64,000 nt of DNA from Acanthosepion lycidas. Taxonomy: Eukaryota; Mollusca; Cephalopoda; Sepiida; Sepiidae. The notes under the pieces were generated by a model, which saw nothing but the letters and a program-made list of their open reading frames with translations, searched no databases and had not been told where the DNA came from. The stretch lies in NCBI GenBank assembly GCA_963932145.1, contig OZ010596.1:85935776-85999775 (forward strand). The letters run 5' to 3'. Of the stretch, positions 9,550 through 21,004 are shown piece by piece. Each line of letters begins with the position of its first letter. The first letter of the stretch is position 1. Both the position numbers and the translations under genes were made by a program.

Positions 9550-10770
9550 AACTTATCATCCAAATACTGATGAATAGAGTGTGCTGCAAATCAGGTCAGA
9601 AATAGGACAAAAATAGTGAAGACATTGGAGGAAAGAATGGGATATTTATGTACAGAATAATATCAAAAAAAGCAATATGAATGCAGAAAGATGTGTACCT
9701 GTGTTTTATAAATTATGCAAAAATGTTCGCTAAATTACGTCACAAACAGCTATATGACCTTGACATATTTAGGAAGGATATAAGAATAATCCAGAACCTA
9801 TACTGGCTGCAAACTGCCTGCATATGGATAGAAAAAGAATTCAGTAAATATAGAAAAAATAGAAAGGGATGTAAGACAAGGATGTGTTTTATCACCAGAC
9901 TTATTCAATCAGTGAAGAGATTCTGAGAGAATTAAAAGTCCTACCAGGATTCATTATTGGTAGCCACAAACATAACAGCATAACATATACAGATGACATG
10001 CAGATATAGAAAGGAAACTACAAGAATTTCTATAGATGGCAGTGAAGGAAAGTGAGAAGAATGGACTAACTTCAATTTCATGAAGATGGAATACACAGTT
10101 ATTAGCAAACAGAACAGGCTAACATGCAAATTACAAATTGGAAATATCAAAGTCAAACAAATACAATTTAAATATCTGGGGATGGGGAGTCTTTTAACAG
10201 AAGATGGAAAGTGTGACACTGAAATCTGAAGGAATGCTGGAATAGTGAAAGATGTCTTCCAAAAGCTGAGCAAAGTATTAAAAAATAGGAAAATTTCATT
10301 AGGAACAAAGAAAAGAGTACTAAACTGTTATGTAATATTAGTTCTCCTATATGGCAGTGAATGCTGGACAATCTCCTTAAGATGATGAAGAGACAAAAGA
10401 AATGTGGTTCTACTGAAGGATGTTGAGAATATCATGGACTGAACATGTGAGCAGCGATGAAGTTTTAGAGAAAATGGAAACAAGGAAACTTATACATAGC
10501 ATCAGAAAGAGATAGTTGAAATTTTTAGGGCATATAATGAGGAATGAAGTCTGAGAAAATTTGATTCTCACAGGACATTGAAAGCAAGAAGGACAGAGAA
10601 AAGCAGTTTATAACTTACCTAACAAACTTGAGTAAGTGGATAGTGGAGCAAAATTTAGGAAAGATAGCAAAAGCATAAAATTTATTAAGAGCTACAAAGA
10701 AATTTTGAAGTGACATGATAGCCCAGGTCCTGAATGGACACAGGACAAACAATAAAAATTTTCAAAGGGG
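9550..10770 (+). mobile_element. RTE-like LINE reverse transcriptase, longest copy
   Basis: This is the longest of some dozen copies. Translation across frames gives KDVYLCFINYAKMFAKLRHK, IRIIQNLYWLQTACIWIE, then THNSITYTDDMQI (catalytic box near 9985, YTDD instead of the usual YADD). GSLLTEDGKCDTEI, VLLYGSECWTIS, WFY(R)RMLRI.WTEHVS and a C-terminal LWRAMIA-type end follow. The 3' end is AAGCCCAGGTCCTGAATGGA-like text and a short A-rich tail. Stops and frameshifts are frequent. The style matches ORFs often annotated endonuclease-reverse transcriptase. Confidence 0.82.
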
Positions 10771-10774
10771 AGGC

Positions 10775-11435
10775 AACTATGGCTGCCTTCACCACAATAT
10801 TAATATATTGAACCAACAAGTATTTTGATATATCAAAAATTGTTCAAAAGCAACTCCACTGAAATGCAATAAAATAAAAACTGAACACAATATATCATAT
10901 CCAGTTTCTTAAAAAAATATTAGTTCATTTCTTTGTAGTCTAATATCAGCCTTATAAAATCAATTATACTATTTTTCTTATTGCTCTTTCTTTATGCTGG
11001 AAATGTGAAATAAAATCTGCAACAATAAATAATGCAACAGGTCCGATAACTTTAACTCAATTGCTCTTTATCTGATTCTGTTCTTAAGTATCTGCAATGT
11101 TAACAACAAGAAAAGAATAAAAATATTTGAGAGAAAAAAAAATCACCAAATAAAAAAAAAATTATTTTGACTGAAAATGATCTTGTAACAAAACTGGTCA
11201 TTTACTGAAAGAACCATGCTTCTACTATTATTTCTAAGTCAATAAATTTTTCCACCTTGGTGACTTCTTATCCTTGCAAGTTGATTTTGAGAGAACAAAA
11301 TAAAAACTCTTTGATCTTTGTTCAGTTCTGGGATTATTTATAAATCTGCCAAAATCTTCATTGATTTTTCTGCTTACTTTTACCAGTTATTGCTTCTGTT
11401 TTGTTGGTGCTGTTATCCAAGATGGAAGAAGATTG
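10775..11435. other. AT-rich, nothing recognised
   Basis: No ORF above background and no repeat match seen. Confidence 0.45.
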
Positions 11436-11439
11436 TATT

Positions 11440-11665
11440 TTTAATAAAAATATTTCTTAAAATATAAGAGAATTTTCATGAAGTCATGCTCTGATGTGCA
11501 TTTATTTGATAGGAAAATAGTTAAATACAAGTCAATAAAATATTTCTTTTGATACGAAGGAATTTTTCCTGAAATCACAAAATGTAGTAAACAAGAAAGA
11601 CTAAATAGAACCTAATGAAAACATTTCCTAAAAAACCAAGGGATTTTCATGAAATTAAACTTTAA
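11440..11665. repeat. Degenerate minisatellite, about three units
   Basis: Three units of about 75-80 bp each carry AA(A/C)ATTTCTTAAA-like text, then AAGGGA(A)TTTTCATGAA, then an A/T-rich remainder. Divergence is high. Confidence 0.5.
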
Positions 11666-11679
11666 TATCAATGTAGTTT

Positions 11680-12560
11680 TTTTTTTTTTTTTATTTAATC
11701 GGTATCACCCCATGCAAGGCAGTAAAGCCATTAAGTCACAAGGCGTTACAGTGTGTGGAAGAATTAAGAACAGAAGCATTAATAATGAATGAGAAGAGAA
11801 AAGAAGAACCAGGAAGACAGTAGATAGCAACTGGCATTGCATTTAAATTTTTGCAGAATAAAGTTGGCTGGAAAACATGGAACCAGAAAGGACTTCCACA
11901 AGTGAGAAGTGCAAGAAAAGAAACCGTTCCCATCGACCTTACAACTACATCTAGCCAGCTCAACTGTAAATTGATGAGATCTTGACACCAGTCTAGTACT
12001 GCACTTAAATTCAAAATGTCTAGATCTCATAGCAAAGAACTCATCCAAGCAATTACTATGAAAGTATTTATAGAAAAGGCACAGAGGGGCAACATTATGG
12101 CAGCGGGAAAGTGACTGAACATAAGCTGCCAGATTAGGACCAATAATATTACTGATTCTTATTTGGATTTTATCAAGGAGCTCAAGGTAAATAGCAGGGA
12201 TATTGTACTATATGTGGTAGTAATATTCTAAGCATGAATGAATGGTAGACATAGATATGTAAGATAGATTCTGGAGAGAAAAGTCATCTTGTATGACACA
12301 GTGAACCAACTTTCTTAGCAGCTGACCTAGCAATACATTCTATATAGTCTTTTCACTTCATGTCAACTGAGAATGTTAGCCTGAGAAGGCGATACAAGTC
12401 ATTTTTCTGGAGGTTAGCATTAGCAATGCTGATTCAAGACAGAGAGAGGTCTCTCAGATGATTAATGAAGAGAAGTTCAGTTTTGGAAGCATTAAAATTA
12501 ACAAGCCATCTTTTGCACCAGTTAACGATGGTAGTTGATAAGAAACTCTAAAGCATGTTG
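11680..12560 (-). mobile_element. CR1/Jockey-like LINE 3' half (family 1), long copy
   Basis: The minus strand begins near 12555 and passes a decayed reverse transcriptase end, then FRYEFKCSTRLVSRSHQFTV, CTSHLWKSFLVPCFPANFIL, QKFKCNASCYLLSSW. It ends with a tail plus a poly(A) that appears as poly(T) at about 11680-11693. With the tail and A tract intact, this is the clearest 3' end of the family. Confidence 0.78.
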
Positions 12561-12564
12561 TATT

Positions 12565-13030
12565 TTGAGAATAAACAAAGAGAAGAGTACTGAACTGTTA
12601 TGTAATATCAGTTTTCCTATATGGCTGTTAATTCTGGACAGTCTCCTCACAAATTAAGCAACAGAAATGTGGTTCAACAGATAGATGCTGAGAATACCAT
12701 GGACTGAACATGTGAGGAATGATGAAGTTTTAGAGAAAATGGAAACAAAAAAGAAACTTATGCTTAGCAGCAGAAAGAGTCACTTGAAATTTCTATGAAA
12801 CATAATGAGAAAAGAAGGCTTAGAAAATTTGATACTCACAGGACATATTGAAGGCAAGAGGAACAGAGGAAAGCAGCATATAACCTACCTAACAAGCTTG
12901 TGCAAATGGCTAGCAGAACAGGGTTTAGGAGAGATAGCAAAATGACAAAATTTATTAAGAGCTATAAAGGATAGGAAATTGTGGGGAGATATGATCATCA
13001 GCATCCTGATGGGACATATAGAAGAAAAAG
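12565..13030 (+). mobile_element. RTE-like LINE 3' end
   Basis: It starts KKRVLNCYVISVFLYG and continues to MWFN..MLRIPWTEHVRNDE, SIRKSHLKFL, HIMRKEGLENLILTGHIEG and the terminal MIISIL-type codons. It joins the preceding LINE in the opposite orientation at about 12560. Confidence 0.78.
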
Positions 13031-13069
13031 ACTTTCCCTCATTTCAATCATTCATTTTGTCTGGTGTTT

Positions 13070-13570
13070 CTGCTACGTATTAAGAGCGTCAGACAAAATC
13101 CAAAGAAGAATTTACAATGTTATCTGTCCTGACCTGCCATCTTGGCTTCAGTCAATTTTCCTCAACTATATATAGCTTCCCTGTACCTTTTGTATAAATA
13201 TTTTCATGGTAAGTGTTCTGATAAGCTTTGGTACTTTGTCTTCACAATTTTAAGCACAGTACTGGCTTGGCAGCTAGGTCTCATCATTTAACAGGTGAAA
13301 TTATTAATGTAACAATTAGTTTTATGCTAACAGTTTTTTCTATCAGATTCCACACTTGTGGAATTCTCTTCTGGCTTCTTGCTTTCCTATCAACTACAAT
13401 CTTCAGAAATTTAAATGCAACATCAATCATCAACTTCTGTCTTCTTGTATTCTGCTTTTTATTGTCTTTTCTGCTCAAAAAGACTTTTTCAGTTTCTTTT
13501 ACTCTCAGTTACTCCTTATGCCTTAATGGCTTTATCCCCTTGCTTTGGATGAAAGGATAAAAAAAAACAT
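13070..13570 (+). mobile_element. CR1/Jockey-like LINE 3' half (family 1)
   Basis: DKIQRRIYNVICPDLPSWLQ, then a decayed FHG region, HSTGLAARSHH, RFHTCGILFW and the tail CTTGCTTTGGATGAAAGGAT with A's. The open frame at 13228-13560 is a remnant of this gene, not a separate protein. Confidence 0.72.
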
Positions 13571-13621
13571 GAATATAGTGTTTGCATAACAAATATACCT
13601 ACTACTGAGCAACAGTCAGCA

Positions 13622-14225
13622 TTGATTATATTATTTATATTTGGAAGAATGAGTTCATTTTTATTGTGATTATCATGTTTTGGTCATCGAGCCCTTCAGT
13701 CTTCTTCAGGTGTCTGTCACTCCAGGTAATCTTTGGGGAATTTCAAAGTGAACCCTTTATTTAATCTAAAGGGGTAGATTGTTATCATTCCACTCTCCAT
13801 GCTTAAGTATATCTCATCTTTTTCTTTTATTAGTACTGTTCTGTTATTAATTGCTTTATTTCCTCTGAGTATAAGTATACCTAGCCCAGGAATTAAAATC
13901 ATTACTGTCACCAAATTCACAAAAGAACAAGACACCTTCAAACCTGAAGAAGGCCAGAGAACAAAATGGCTGAAACATTATGGTAATAACAATAAAGATG
14001 ATGACATTAGTCTGAATGTAAACAAGATAAATAAGGATAACTCCTCATTCCAGAAATTCAAACAGAAGGCAATCAAGTGATAATAACAACAAAGATAAGG
14101 ACATTAGTCTGACTGTAAATAAGATAAATAAGGATAACTTCTCATCCCAGAAATTTAAACAGAAGGCAATCAGGTGATAATAACAACAAAGATGAGGACA
14201 TTAGTCTGACTATAAATAATGTAAA
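13622..14225 (+). mobile_element. Long-inverted-repeat element, with tandem end
   Basis: Left part: GTTTTGGTCATCGAGCCCTTCA(G), about 100 bp that is roughly the reverse complement of the right part (CTGAAGAAGGCCAGAG...GGCTGAAACATTATGG). The core (CCCTTTATTTAATCTAAAGG, TAGCCCAGGAATTAAAATCA) recurs at 26.6 and 38.4 kb. At the right end an 85-bp unit (GATAATAACAACAAAGAT(A/G)AGGAC...CAGAAATT.AAACAGAAGGC) is repeated about three times to 14225. Confidence 0.65.
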
Positions 14226-14339
14226 TAAAGAAACTCATGCAAAAGCAATCAGTATGTTAGGCTTACAAGCATATTTCTTTCTCATTAACTGATATGTGAA
14301 CATAACCTTTTACTAAATTTGCGTTAATCCACTATTTTA

Positions 14340-14455
14340 TTTTCAGTACTGCAAAGTTACTGTGTACCTTCTTTTCTTTGAGTCTAAGTACATACTAACT
14401 GGCCCAAGAGTTGAATTTACAATCACTATGCTATCAAATGCACAAAAGAACAGAA
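14340..14455 (+). repeat. Core fragment of the long-inverted-repeat element
   Basis: CTTTGAGTCTAAGTACATAC, CTGGCCCAAGAGTTGAATTT and ACAATCACTATGCTA match the core segment seen at 26.78-26.86 kb. Confidence 0.6.
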
Positions 14456-14787
14456 CAGTTCAACATTTATTTGGTGTCCCGAAAAAATATTGTCAATAAA
14501 ATATAAATAAAGCTTGAATATAACATGTAATTATAGTAAATATAGCGTGTATTGATTAATTTGTTAATGAACTCATTGATATGTAAGCTGATTTTTATTG
14601 GTGTCATGGAGTTGCAGTTGATCTGATCGTTTTGGTTATCAATGAATGGAATAAACAGAATGGCTTTGATCAGGTTCCAAGTTTTCAGATCAAATAATCT
14701 GCCACTGCTAATCTTTGTGATATCACTTCATGATTGATTTATTAATTGATTGGGGACATCAAAAGTATCAGGATAGACTAGTAAAAG

Positions 14788-15245
14788 ACATCTTCCAGAA
14801 ACTAAGCAAAAAATTAAGACAGAAAATATTGTTAGAAACAGCAAAAAGCGTACTGAACTGTTATGTAAAATCTAATCACCTCTATGCCAAGGAATGATGG
14901 ACAATCTCCTCATCTTCTCCTTTATTTCATAAACTAATCAAAGTATTAAGAGATAGGAAAATGCCATTAGAAACAAAGAAAAGAGTGCTGAACTACAATG
15001 TAATATCAATCCTCCTATATGGTAGTGAATGCAGAACAATCTCCTTATGCCTTTCATAAACTAAACAAAATATTAAGAGATGAAAAAATGTTGTTAGAAA
15101 AAGTGAACTAAGAAAAGAGCACTAAACTTCTATGTGATATCAATCGTCCTATATGGCAGTGAATGTAGTAAATTTCCTCAACAGAAGCAACAGAAAGGTG
15201 GTTCTACAGACACCATGGACACTGCATGTAAATCACGAGGAAGAC
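14788..15245 (+). mobile_element. RTE reverse transcriptase segment repeated three times
   Basis: Three adjacent units (about 14788-14911, 14926-15049, 15051-15180) each encode the same stretch: F.KL.K.LR.., LETKKRVLN, then ILLYGSEC.TIS or its degraded form. Each of the first two breaks after the TIS codons and restarts at the FxKL region. The third continues into the next part of the gene. The units differ by many substitutions, so the event is old. Confidence 0.75.
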
Positions 15246-15359
15246 CTGAAAAGAAACAATATTCACACATCATGTGATGAAAAAGTGAAAATGGAGGTCT
15301 ATTTAATTTTGATATATCTCTGTATATAACTCCAGTTAATTTCCCTGTTTCATCATGCT

Positions 15360-15560
15360 AGGAATAGTTGGTGTAGTTTCTGTCACAGGTAGGTTTTGAT
15401 CTGATAGAGATACTGGCTCTATACACAACTGTTTTTCTTCTCCTAGACTGGTTGCCAGCCAAAGCTAAAGAACTCAGTATGTCCTGCAATTAACACCTAG
15501 CTGGTGGGGAGAATGAATAGATTTATATGGTTTCAAGGATATTTGCACAAAAATAAATAG
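15360..15560 (-). mobile_element. tRNA-derived SINE type A, partial
   Basis: Reverse-complement central domain is recognisable: GGTTGCCAGCCAAAGCTAAA and TAGCTGGTGGGGAGAA in plus sense. The tRNA head is missing. Confidence 0.6.
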
Positions 15561-15584
15561 AACAATATCATATCTTGCCCCTCC

Positions 15585-16085
15585 AGCTATACTCTACCTT
15601 TACAAGAGTCAGATCAAGCTGAAAATGGAGTACTTCTGCCATATATGGGCAGGAAGTGCCCAGTCTTCATTTCCCAGTCTCAATAGTCCAAATGCATCTC
15701 CATATCTTGGTAGGGGATTAATGCTTTTCCACCCTACAACCACTTTCCCCACAGATAAAATGTCGCAAACCTCTCCCTGTTCAGGCAAACTACATTCCTT
15801 AGTTCTACAAGTTCTAACCTTCAAGTCTAAGACCCAACATGCTACACACATTGTTGTGAACCACGCTCATTCTGTTTATATTCCATTGGTGAGATGTAAG
15901 TTCTACTCATGCAGCTTGTTCCCACAAACTGCTGCTCTGTAGAAATGACTCCCAAGAAGATGCTTCCCCAATCCTTACAATCTTAACATGTTCAAGTCTA
16001 GAGTTAGCCATTATATATCCCCATAAATTGTGCCTCTTACTTGAGTGGCTCTTAGGCCTTGTACAAGAACATTATTGTAAAAAAA
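15585..16085 (+). mobile_element. CR1-like LINE 3' half (family 2)
   Basis: KMEYFCHIWAGSAQSSFPSL, a decayed TLQPL/FHG region, NHAHSVYIPLVRCKFYSCSL and FPQTAAL..., followed by LGLVQEHYC at the 3' end. The WAGSAQSS and FPQTA motifs define this family against family 1. Stops interrupt the frame after about 105 codons. Confidence 0.75.
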
Positions 16086-16599
16086 ATCTCTTTTCTGCTA
16101 AGCAAAGAAAACCACGCCACACTGAAATACACCCTTGCCTGCCATATGCTAATACCTAACAAGCTGATGTATGTGATCTATTTCAGCTTCCTCTCTTGAT
16201 CCATCAGTGCACTCTGGCAATTATCTGGCTCTCATCCCAGAGCAGGCAATCTGTGCTCTTATTTCTCCAGATGTGATCTTACCATACCAGATTTTTTCTA
16301 ATTTACATTTTCATATGGCATTTTCATATTCTTCAAAACTGACTTTTAAAAGAATGTTTGACTTCACTCATACACTTTTCTATGTATTTGTATAAGAGAA
16401 TAGATTTTATAAGGATGTTGGGATGAGTTGTTTTCTTATTGAAAATCATGCAACATCCCTAAATCTTTTTGGTATGTTCAGCCACACCTTTTACATATGC
16501 TATGTTTGCTGTAGCTGTATAGTTGGTGATTTAGTAGCTCCCGTTGCATTTCATGTTATATCTGGCTTCAATTCTCTAGACTCCAATATTTATTTATAT

Positions 16600-16930
16600 T
16601 TTCTCTCTCAATAGGAGTAAATGGGTTCATACTCCTTCCTGTTCTTTTGAACAGGAGTAGAGGTTTATCTTTTGTTTCCTGTTTAGGATTTGTTTTCCAG
16701 TGCCTTCTAAAGTGTACATCAAATCTATACTTCTAACATCTCTGCTTGAACTTTGAAATTTTATTCACCAATTATTTACTTTTTCTCTCTCAATAAGAGT
16801 AGATTGGTTCACCTATCACTTGGTTCACATTCCTCACCATTTTTTTGAATAGGAGTAGAGTTTTATTCCTTATTCCCTGTTTAGGATTTGTTTTCTAGTG
16901 CCTTCTAAAGTCTGTCCATTCTCTTGTGTT
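16600..16930 (+). repeat. LINE 3'-untranslated repeat, two tandem copies
   Basis: CTCTCTCAATA(G/A)GAGTA, a variable stretch, GAATAGGAGTAGAG, CCTGTTTAGGATTTGTTTTC and CCTTCTAAAGT occur at about 16603-16715 and 16790-16905. The same text at 49.34-49.55 kb runs into the LINE tail GCTTGGGGTGAATTGATT. Confidence 0.6.
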
Positions 16931-16959
16931 ATCCCATTCACAACAATATTGATCTCTTT

Positions 16960-17085
16960 AAGTCTAGTTAATAGTCATCTTTCCTGTATAGCTCCAAGAA
17001 CTTCACTTCTTGCCCTCTCTTACACTCATACAATACCACACAGTAACCCTTTACCATGAGTGGTTCTTGGGCCTTGTACTGGGCT
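16960..17085 (+). mobile_element. CR1-like LINE extreme 3' end (family 2)
   Basis: ATAGTCATCTTTCCTGTATA, CCATGAGTGGTTCTTGGGCC and TTGTACTGGGCTC correspond to the last codons and tail of family 2. Confidence 0.6.
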
Positions 17086-17810
17086 CTCTTCCTGTTTTCA
17101 TCTAAGAAACAACAACTTGTTATGATATATCTCATGTTATTGGAATCAACCAATCCAATGTATTAAAAGTTATTTTTTTCTCACCTTGTTTTATTTTTAA
17201 TTTAAAAGGGAGACTTTTATCTCTCTTTATGGATTATATGCTCCAAGGAAGTTCTGAAATGTGGTAACAGCAGGAAATTTTTTACTTCCTTTATTTCATG
17301 AGGGACAGTAGTAGTAGTAGCACTGTTTCTTGGTTGAAGCAACAGAGAGAGGGAAATAGAGAGGAATGGTGCCAGCCAGTTAACCAACTACCCATTGTCA
17401 TATGCTACGTTGTCTCACTAAGAAATCTGGGGTCTGTGAGATATCTTGATCCTTTTATTCTTGCAGTACAAATGATTCTCTTCATGTGTTTTTGGTTTTA
17501 TATCAAAGTTTAAACAAAACTGTATATCACTGTCTGAATTCACTACTACTATGTTTGGGGTCATCAGAGTTCTGACCAGTATTTTGCCATTTTGGGCCAG
17601 CCTTCATATTCTCTCTTCCTGTTTTCATCTAAGAAACATCAAATTGTTATGATATATCTCATGTTATTGGAATCAATCAATCCAATGTGTTAACAGTCAT
17701 TTTTTCTTACCATGTTTTATTTTTAATTTAAAAGGGAAACTTTTATCTCTCTTTATGGATTATATGCTTCAAGGAAGTTCTGAAATGTGGTGACAGTAGC
17801 TAAATTTTTC
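17084..17810. repeat. Two 200-bp direct repeats
   Basis: About 17084-17275 and 17605-17800 share CTCTTCCTGTTTTCATCTAA, TATGATATATCTCATGTTAT and GGATTATATGC(T/T)(C/T)CAAGGAAG, with roughly 5-8% differences by eye. The 330 bp between contains (AGT)n and no recognised gene. Boundaries lack TG..CA, so these are not classical LTRs. Confidence 0.7.
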
Positions 17811-18107
17811 AAACAAAGTTTGGATCCTTCTTGTTTTTTAATAAAATATCAATTACCAATAGATATACTTTTCAGAATTAGACATTCATGACCACAAAGT
17901 TAATCTTATAGTTATATATGTATTTAAGAATCTCCGTGCCAAAACAACTTTGATACAAAATGATGAATTGGTCTCCCTTAAAAGAAATCATATCTTTCAA
18001 TAAGGTTTTTAAATAGGTCAAGGTTGTTCTTAGTATATGTATGTGTGTAAAACTATCTTAAAATCCTAATTATGTAGTTAAAATTCATTAAGGAACAGTG
18101 GTTTTAT

Positions 18108-18147
18108 AATTGTTCCTACATGTATATCTATACATGTAGGAACAATT
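18108..18147. repeat. 40-bp perfect hairpin
   Basis: AATTGTTCCTACATGTATA and its exact reverse complement are separated by two bases. Flanks are AT-rich with no evident target duplication. Confidence 0.92.
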
Positions 18148-18279
18148 AATATATATTTATATAGTTTAACTCTACACTTCTAATGTCTCCCTTGAAACTC
18201 CAAAATTTAAGTAAAATAAATAATTAGTAAATAAGTAATTTTTTTGTTTGAATTAAATCACTTATTTTTAATTTTTTTC

Positions 18280-18485
18280 AATAGGAGTAGATAAGTTCCC
18301 CTATCACCCAGTTCTCTCTGTCTTTTGAATCAGAGTAGAGGTTTATTTCATATTTCTTGTTTAGGATTGTGTTTCTGATTTCTTTTCCTAAAGTCTTCTC
18401 ATTCTCTTTCACTCCCAATAACCCCTTTGTGTTTCAGTGTATTTATTGCTTTCTTTGACATAAAATGATTTTTAAAAAATAGTCT
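18280..18485 (+). repeat. LINE 3'-untranslated repeat
   Basis: CAATAGGAGTAGATAAGTTC, CAGAGTAGAGGTTTATTTC, TTTAGGATT, then a diverged tail ending in ATGATTTTTAAAAAAT. Same family as 16.6 and 49.3 kb. Confidence 0.55.
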
Positions 18486-18879
18486 ATGTCTACAAGTGAA
18501 AGTTTAAAATCTCATCCTTTTGAAGAAAAAAAGGTATTGGCACTGAATGACTTTTGAATCTGACAGTCAAATTTGAAATCTCCTACTCTACCATTGTACT
18601 CTTGTGTTATTTGTGTATTACTACACAAGTTTTCACATATCATGAAAAAATAGCAGAAATATCTAAAGTAATTTTGTAATTATATTGGATATATTTCATG
18701 CTTGAGTAATCTATGACTTTTATCTATACAATTAAATTCATTGTCATATTTAAGAAAGAATTCTGCTTTTTAAATCATTAAAATTAAAAAATATCCAACA
18801 AAAGCCAACATCGAGCAAAAAAAGTAAAAAGCAATATGTTAGTTGCTTGATCACCCTTACTTTTACTTATTTTACAGTA

Positions 18880-19430
18880 AGGTTCACCCTGTACAAGGCC
18901 CAGGGGCCACTCAAAATAGTGGGTTATGTTAAGGGGTAGTTTATATGGATAGGAAGGAAAAATAGTGGTTAACTCTAGACTAGAAAATCATATCTTTCGA
19001 TAAGGCTGTTAAATAGGTCAAGGTTGTTCTTAGTATAAAGATTTTAGTGATAGGGGAAACATCATCTTGGGAGTCTGTTCCACAGGGGACTGGTTCACAG
19101 GAAGAAACTGTTTGAGTTGAAATTTCTTCACGCTGATTGAATACAGAGGGAATGTGGGTGGTTTGCTACAATGTAAGCCATAAAGGTTAGACCTGGTGGA
19201 ACCAAGGAATGTAGTTCGGCCAAGCATTTTCCATGGAAGTAGTGATAGAGCAGAGAGAGACTCGCCACATCCCACATGTGAGTGAGAGGTTGGAGAGTAG
19301 AAAATAATTCTTCTCCAACTGGGATTCAGAAACACTTTTGAACTCCATCAAAACTAGAAAGTGAGGACCGGGCAGCTCCTGCCCAATATGGCTCCATTTT
19401 TGACATGATCTGGAATAGGATACCCACTTA
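18880..19430 (-). mobile_element. CR1-like LINE 3' half (family 2)
   Basis: Reading the minus strand across frames gives a degraded GAILGRSCP, LFSTLQPLTHMWDVASLSLL, YHYFHGKCLAELHSLVPPGL, then NHPHSLCIQSA and TSPLWNRLPR. The 3' end (in plus sense GTTCACCCTGTACAAGGCCC) is at about 18885. The 101-codon open frame at 19030-19335 is a shadow frame of this gene. Confidence 0.75.
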
Positions 19431-19434
19431 TTTA

Positions 19435-19845
19435 TGAATTAATGACTTCTGTTGCTAAAACATTAGAATATTTTATTACTAAGATGGGGAGATCAATTTG
19501 TGTGATTGATAAATATATAAAATGACACTGTATTTTGTATTATAGATGAGATTATTAATCTCTGATTCTAATATGGCTATAATGTGTATTCAGGAGACAA
19601 ATGGCTTCTTTTATAGCCTGGCAGGGTTAATTTTCAACAAAGAGAAGCTAAATCTATCAAGATAACAATATTTTATTTTATTAAGTGGCACCATTGTCTG
19701 CATTCTTCTGGCACTGATTGCCATATCACAGAAAAACATTCCTGCTTTGTAAAGAACTATTCAGAAATGGGAAATGCCTATTATACATTAACTCATGCAT
19801 GGTTTGTGTGTAGACATCACTTATTTACAGGCTTTGAAGAAAGGG
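19435..19845. other. AT-rich, nothing recognised
   Basis: No ORF or repeat match found by eye. Confidence 0.45.
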
Positions 19846-19849
19846 GTAA

Positions 19850-20060
19850 ACATTAATTGCAAGAAGACATGATTGTCAGCAAAAGGAACAGCCCAAAATG
19901 AAAATTATAAATTGGATATACTAAAATTAAACAAGTATAACAATTTAAATATCTAGGAAGTGTTTTAACAGAGAACAGAATGTGCAACACTGAAATCTAA
20001 AGGCACACTGGGATAGCAAAAGATGCCTTTCAAAAGCTAAGTAAAGAAGAAGAAAAATTT
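19850..20060 (+). mobile_element. RTE reverse transcriptase fragment
   Basis: KKGVNINCKKT..., YNNLNI.EVF.QRTE and the KDAFQKLSK-type segment (frame-shifted) correspond to the region downstream of the catalytic box in the 9.5-10.8 kb copy. Confidence 0.7.
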
Positions 20061-20444
20061 CAGAGGATCAAGTGTTATCTTTCCTACATATCCTCATAAT
20101 CTTCACTTCTTACCACCTCTTCCGAGATTCATGCAACAACCTCATTCAGTAACTCTCTACCTTGAGTGGCTCTTGGATCTTAGGTGATCAATTAATTAAA
20201 AAGAATAATGATAACACCTCATCCTAGAACTGAGTGAAATGTAAAAATCTGCTTTGATATTCTGGAATCATCTAATATTTTTCCATTTTTTCCTTTAAAT
20301 GTTTCTAAATTACATCAGGTTTTAATATTTGTAATTTTTATGAGGACAAGACAAATAGGGAAATGTCCTGAGCCATTTACCAAACAACCCTGTGTGAATG
20401 AATGGAGGAATGAGGTGGGTGGGTGCCATAGTAAAGGGAGAAAA

Positions 20445-20535
20445 ACTGCTAAGAGCCACAAGGGATAGGAAGTTGTGGAGAGCCGTGATTGCCTATGTCC
20501 TGGAGGGATGCAGCACATAGAAGAAGAAGAATTTT
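20445..20535 (+). mobile_element. RTE-like LINE extreme 3' end
   Basis: AAGAGCCACAAGGGATAGGA, GTGGAGAGCCGTGATTGCC and ACATAGAAGAAGAAGAA match the terminal codons and GAA-rich tail of the family. Confidence 0.72.
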
Positions 20536-20639
20536 TATTTATTTTTTATTTTTTTTGTGGGGTGGACTGGTAATTTTACTTGATATAATACTAAGTTTTT
20601 ATTTAATTTTTTTCTAATATTTTGTTACTTTTACTTTGC

Positions 20640-20656
20640 TTTATTTAACTTATTTG

Positions 20657-20689
<33 letters not shown>

Positions 20690-20690
20690 T
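20640..20690. repeat. (CT)n-(CA)n microsatellite
   Basis: CT units followed by CA units, directly left of a minisatellite. Confidence 0.9.
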
Positions 20691-20693
20691 GAA

Positions 20694-21004
20694 ATTGGTT
20701 TTCTAACTGGTCATTTTTAGTAAATTGTCAAATCTTGGAAAGAGAAGTTTTTCCAAATTGACTTTTGAACTGGTCATTTTTGGTAAATTGTCATATCTTG
20801 TAGAAATAGTTTCCTCCAAACTGACTCACTCATCAGTCATTTTTGGTAAATTGTCATACTTGCAGGGAGAAGTTTTTCCAATTGACTTTCTAATTGGTTA
20901 TTTTTGGTAAATTTTCATATATTTTAGCGAGAAGATTTCCAAATTGACTTTTTAATCGATCATTTTTTTGTAAATTCTCATATCTTGTAGAGAGAAGTTA
21001 CTCC
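20694..21004. repeat. Minisatellite, about five 62-bp units
   Basis: Each unit has GGTCATTTTTGGTAAATTGT, CATATCTTG, AGAGAAGTTTTTCCAAATTG and ACTTTT.AA.T. It gives a 61-codon pseudo-ORF with a repeating FGKLSYL pattern that is only a translation of the repeat. Confidence 0.9.

Noticed and set aside
17084-17810. LTR retrotransposon
   Set aside because: The direct repeats lack TG..CA ends, primer-binding and polypurine signals, and the interior codes for nothing recognisable.
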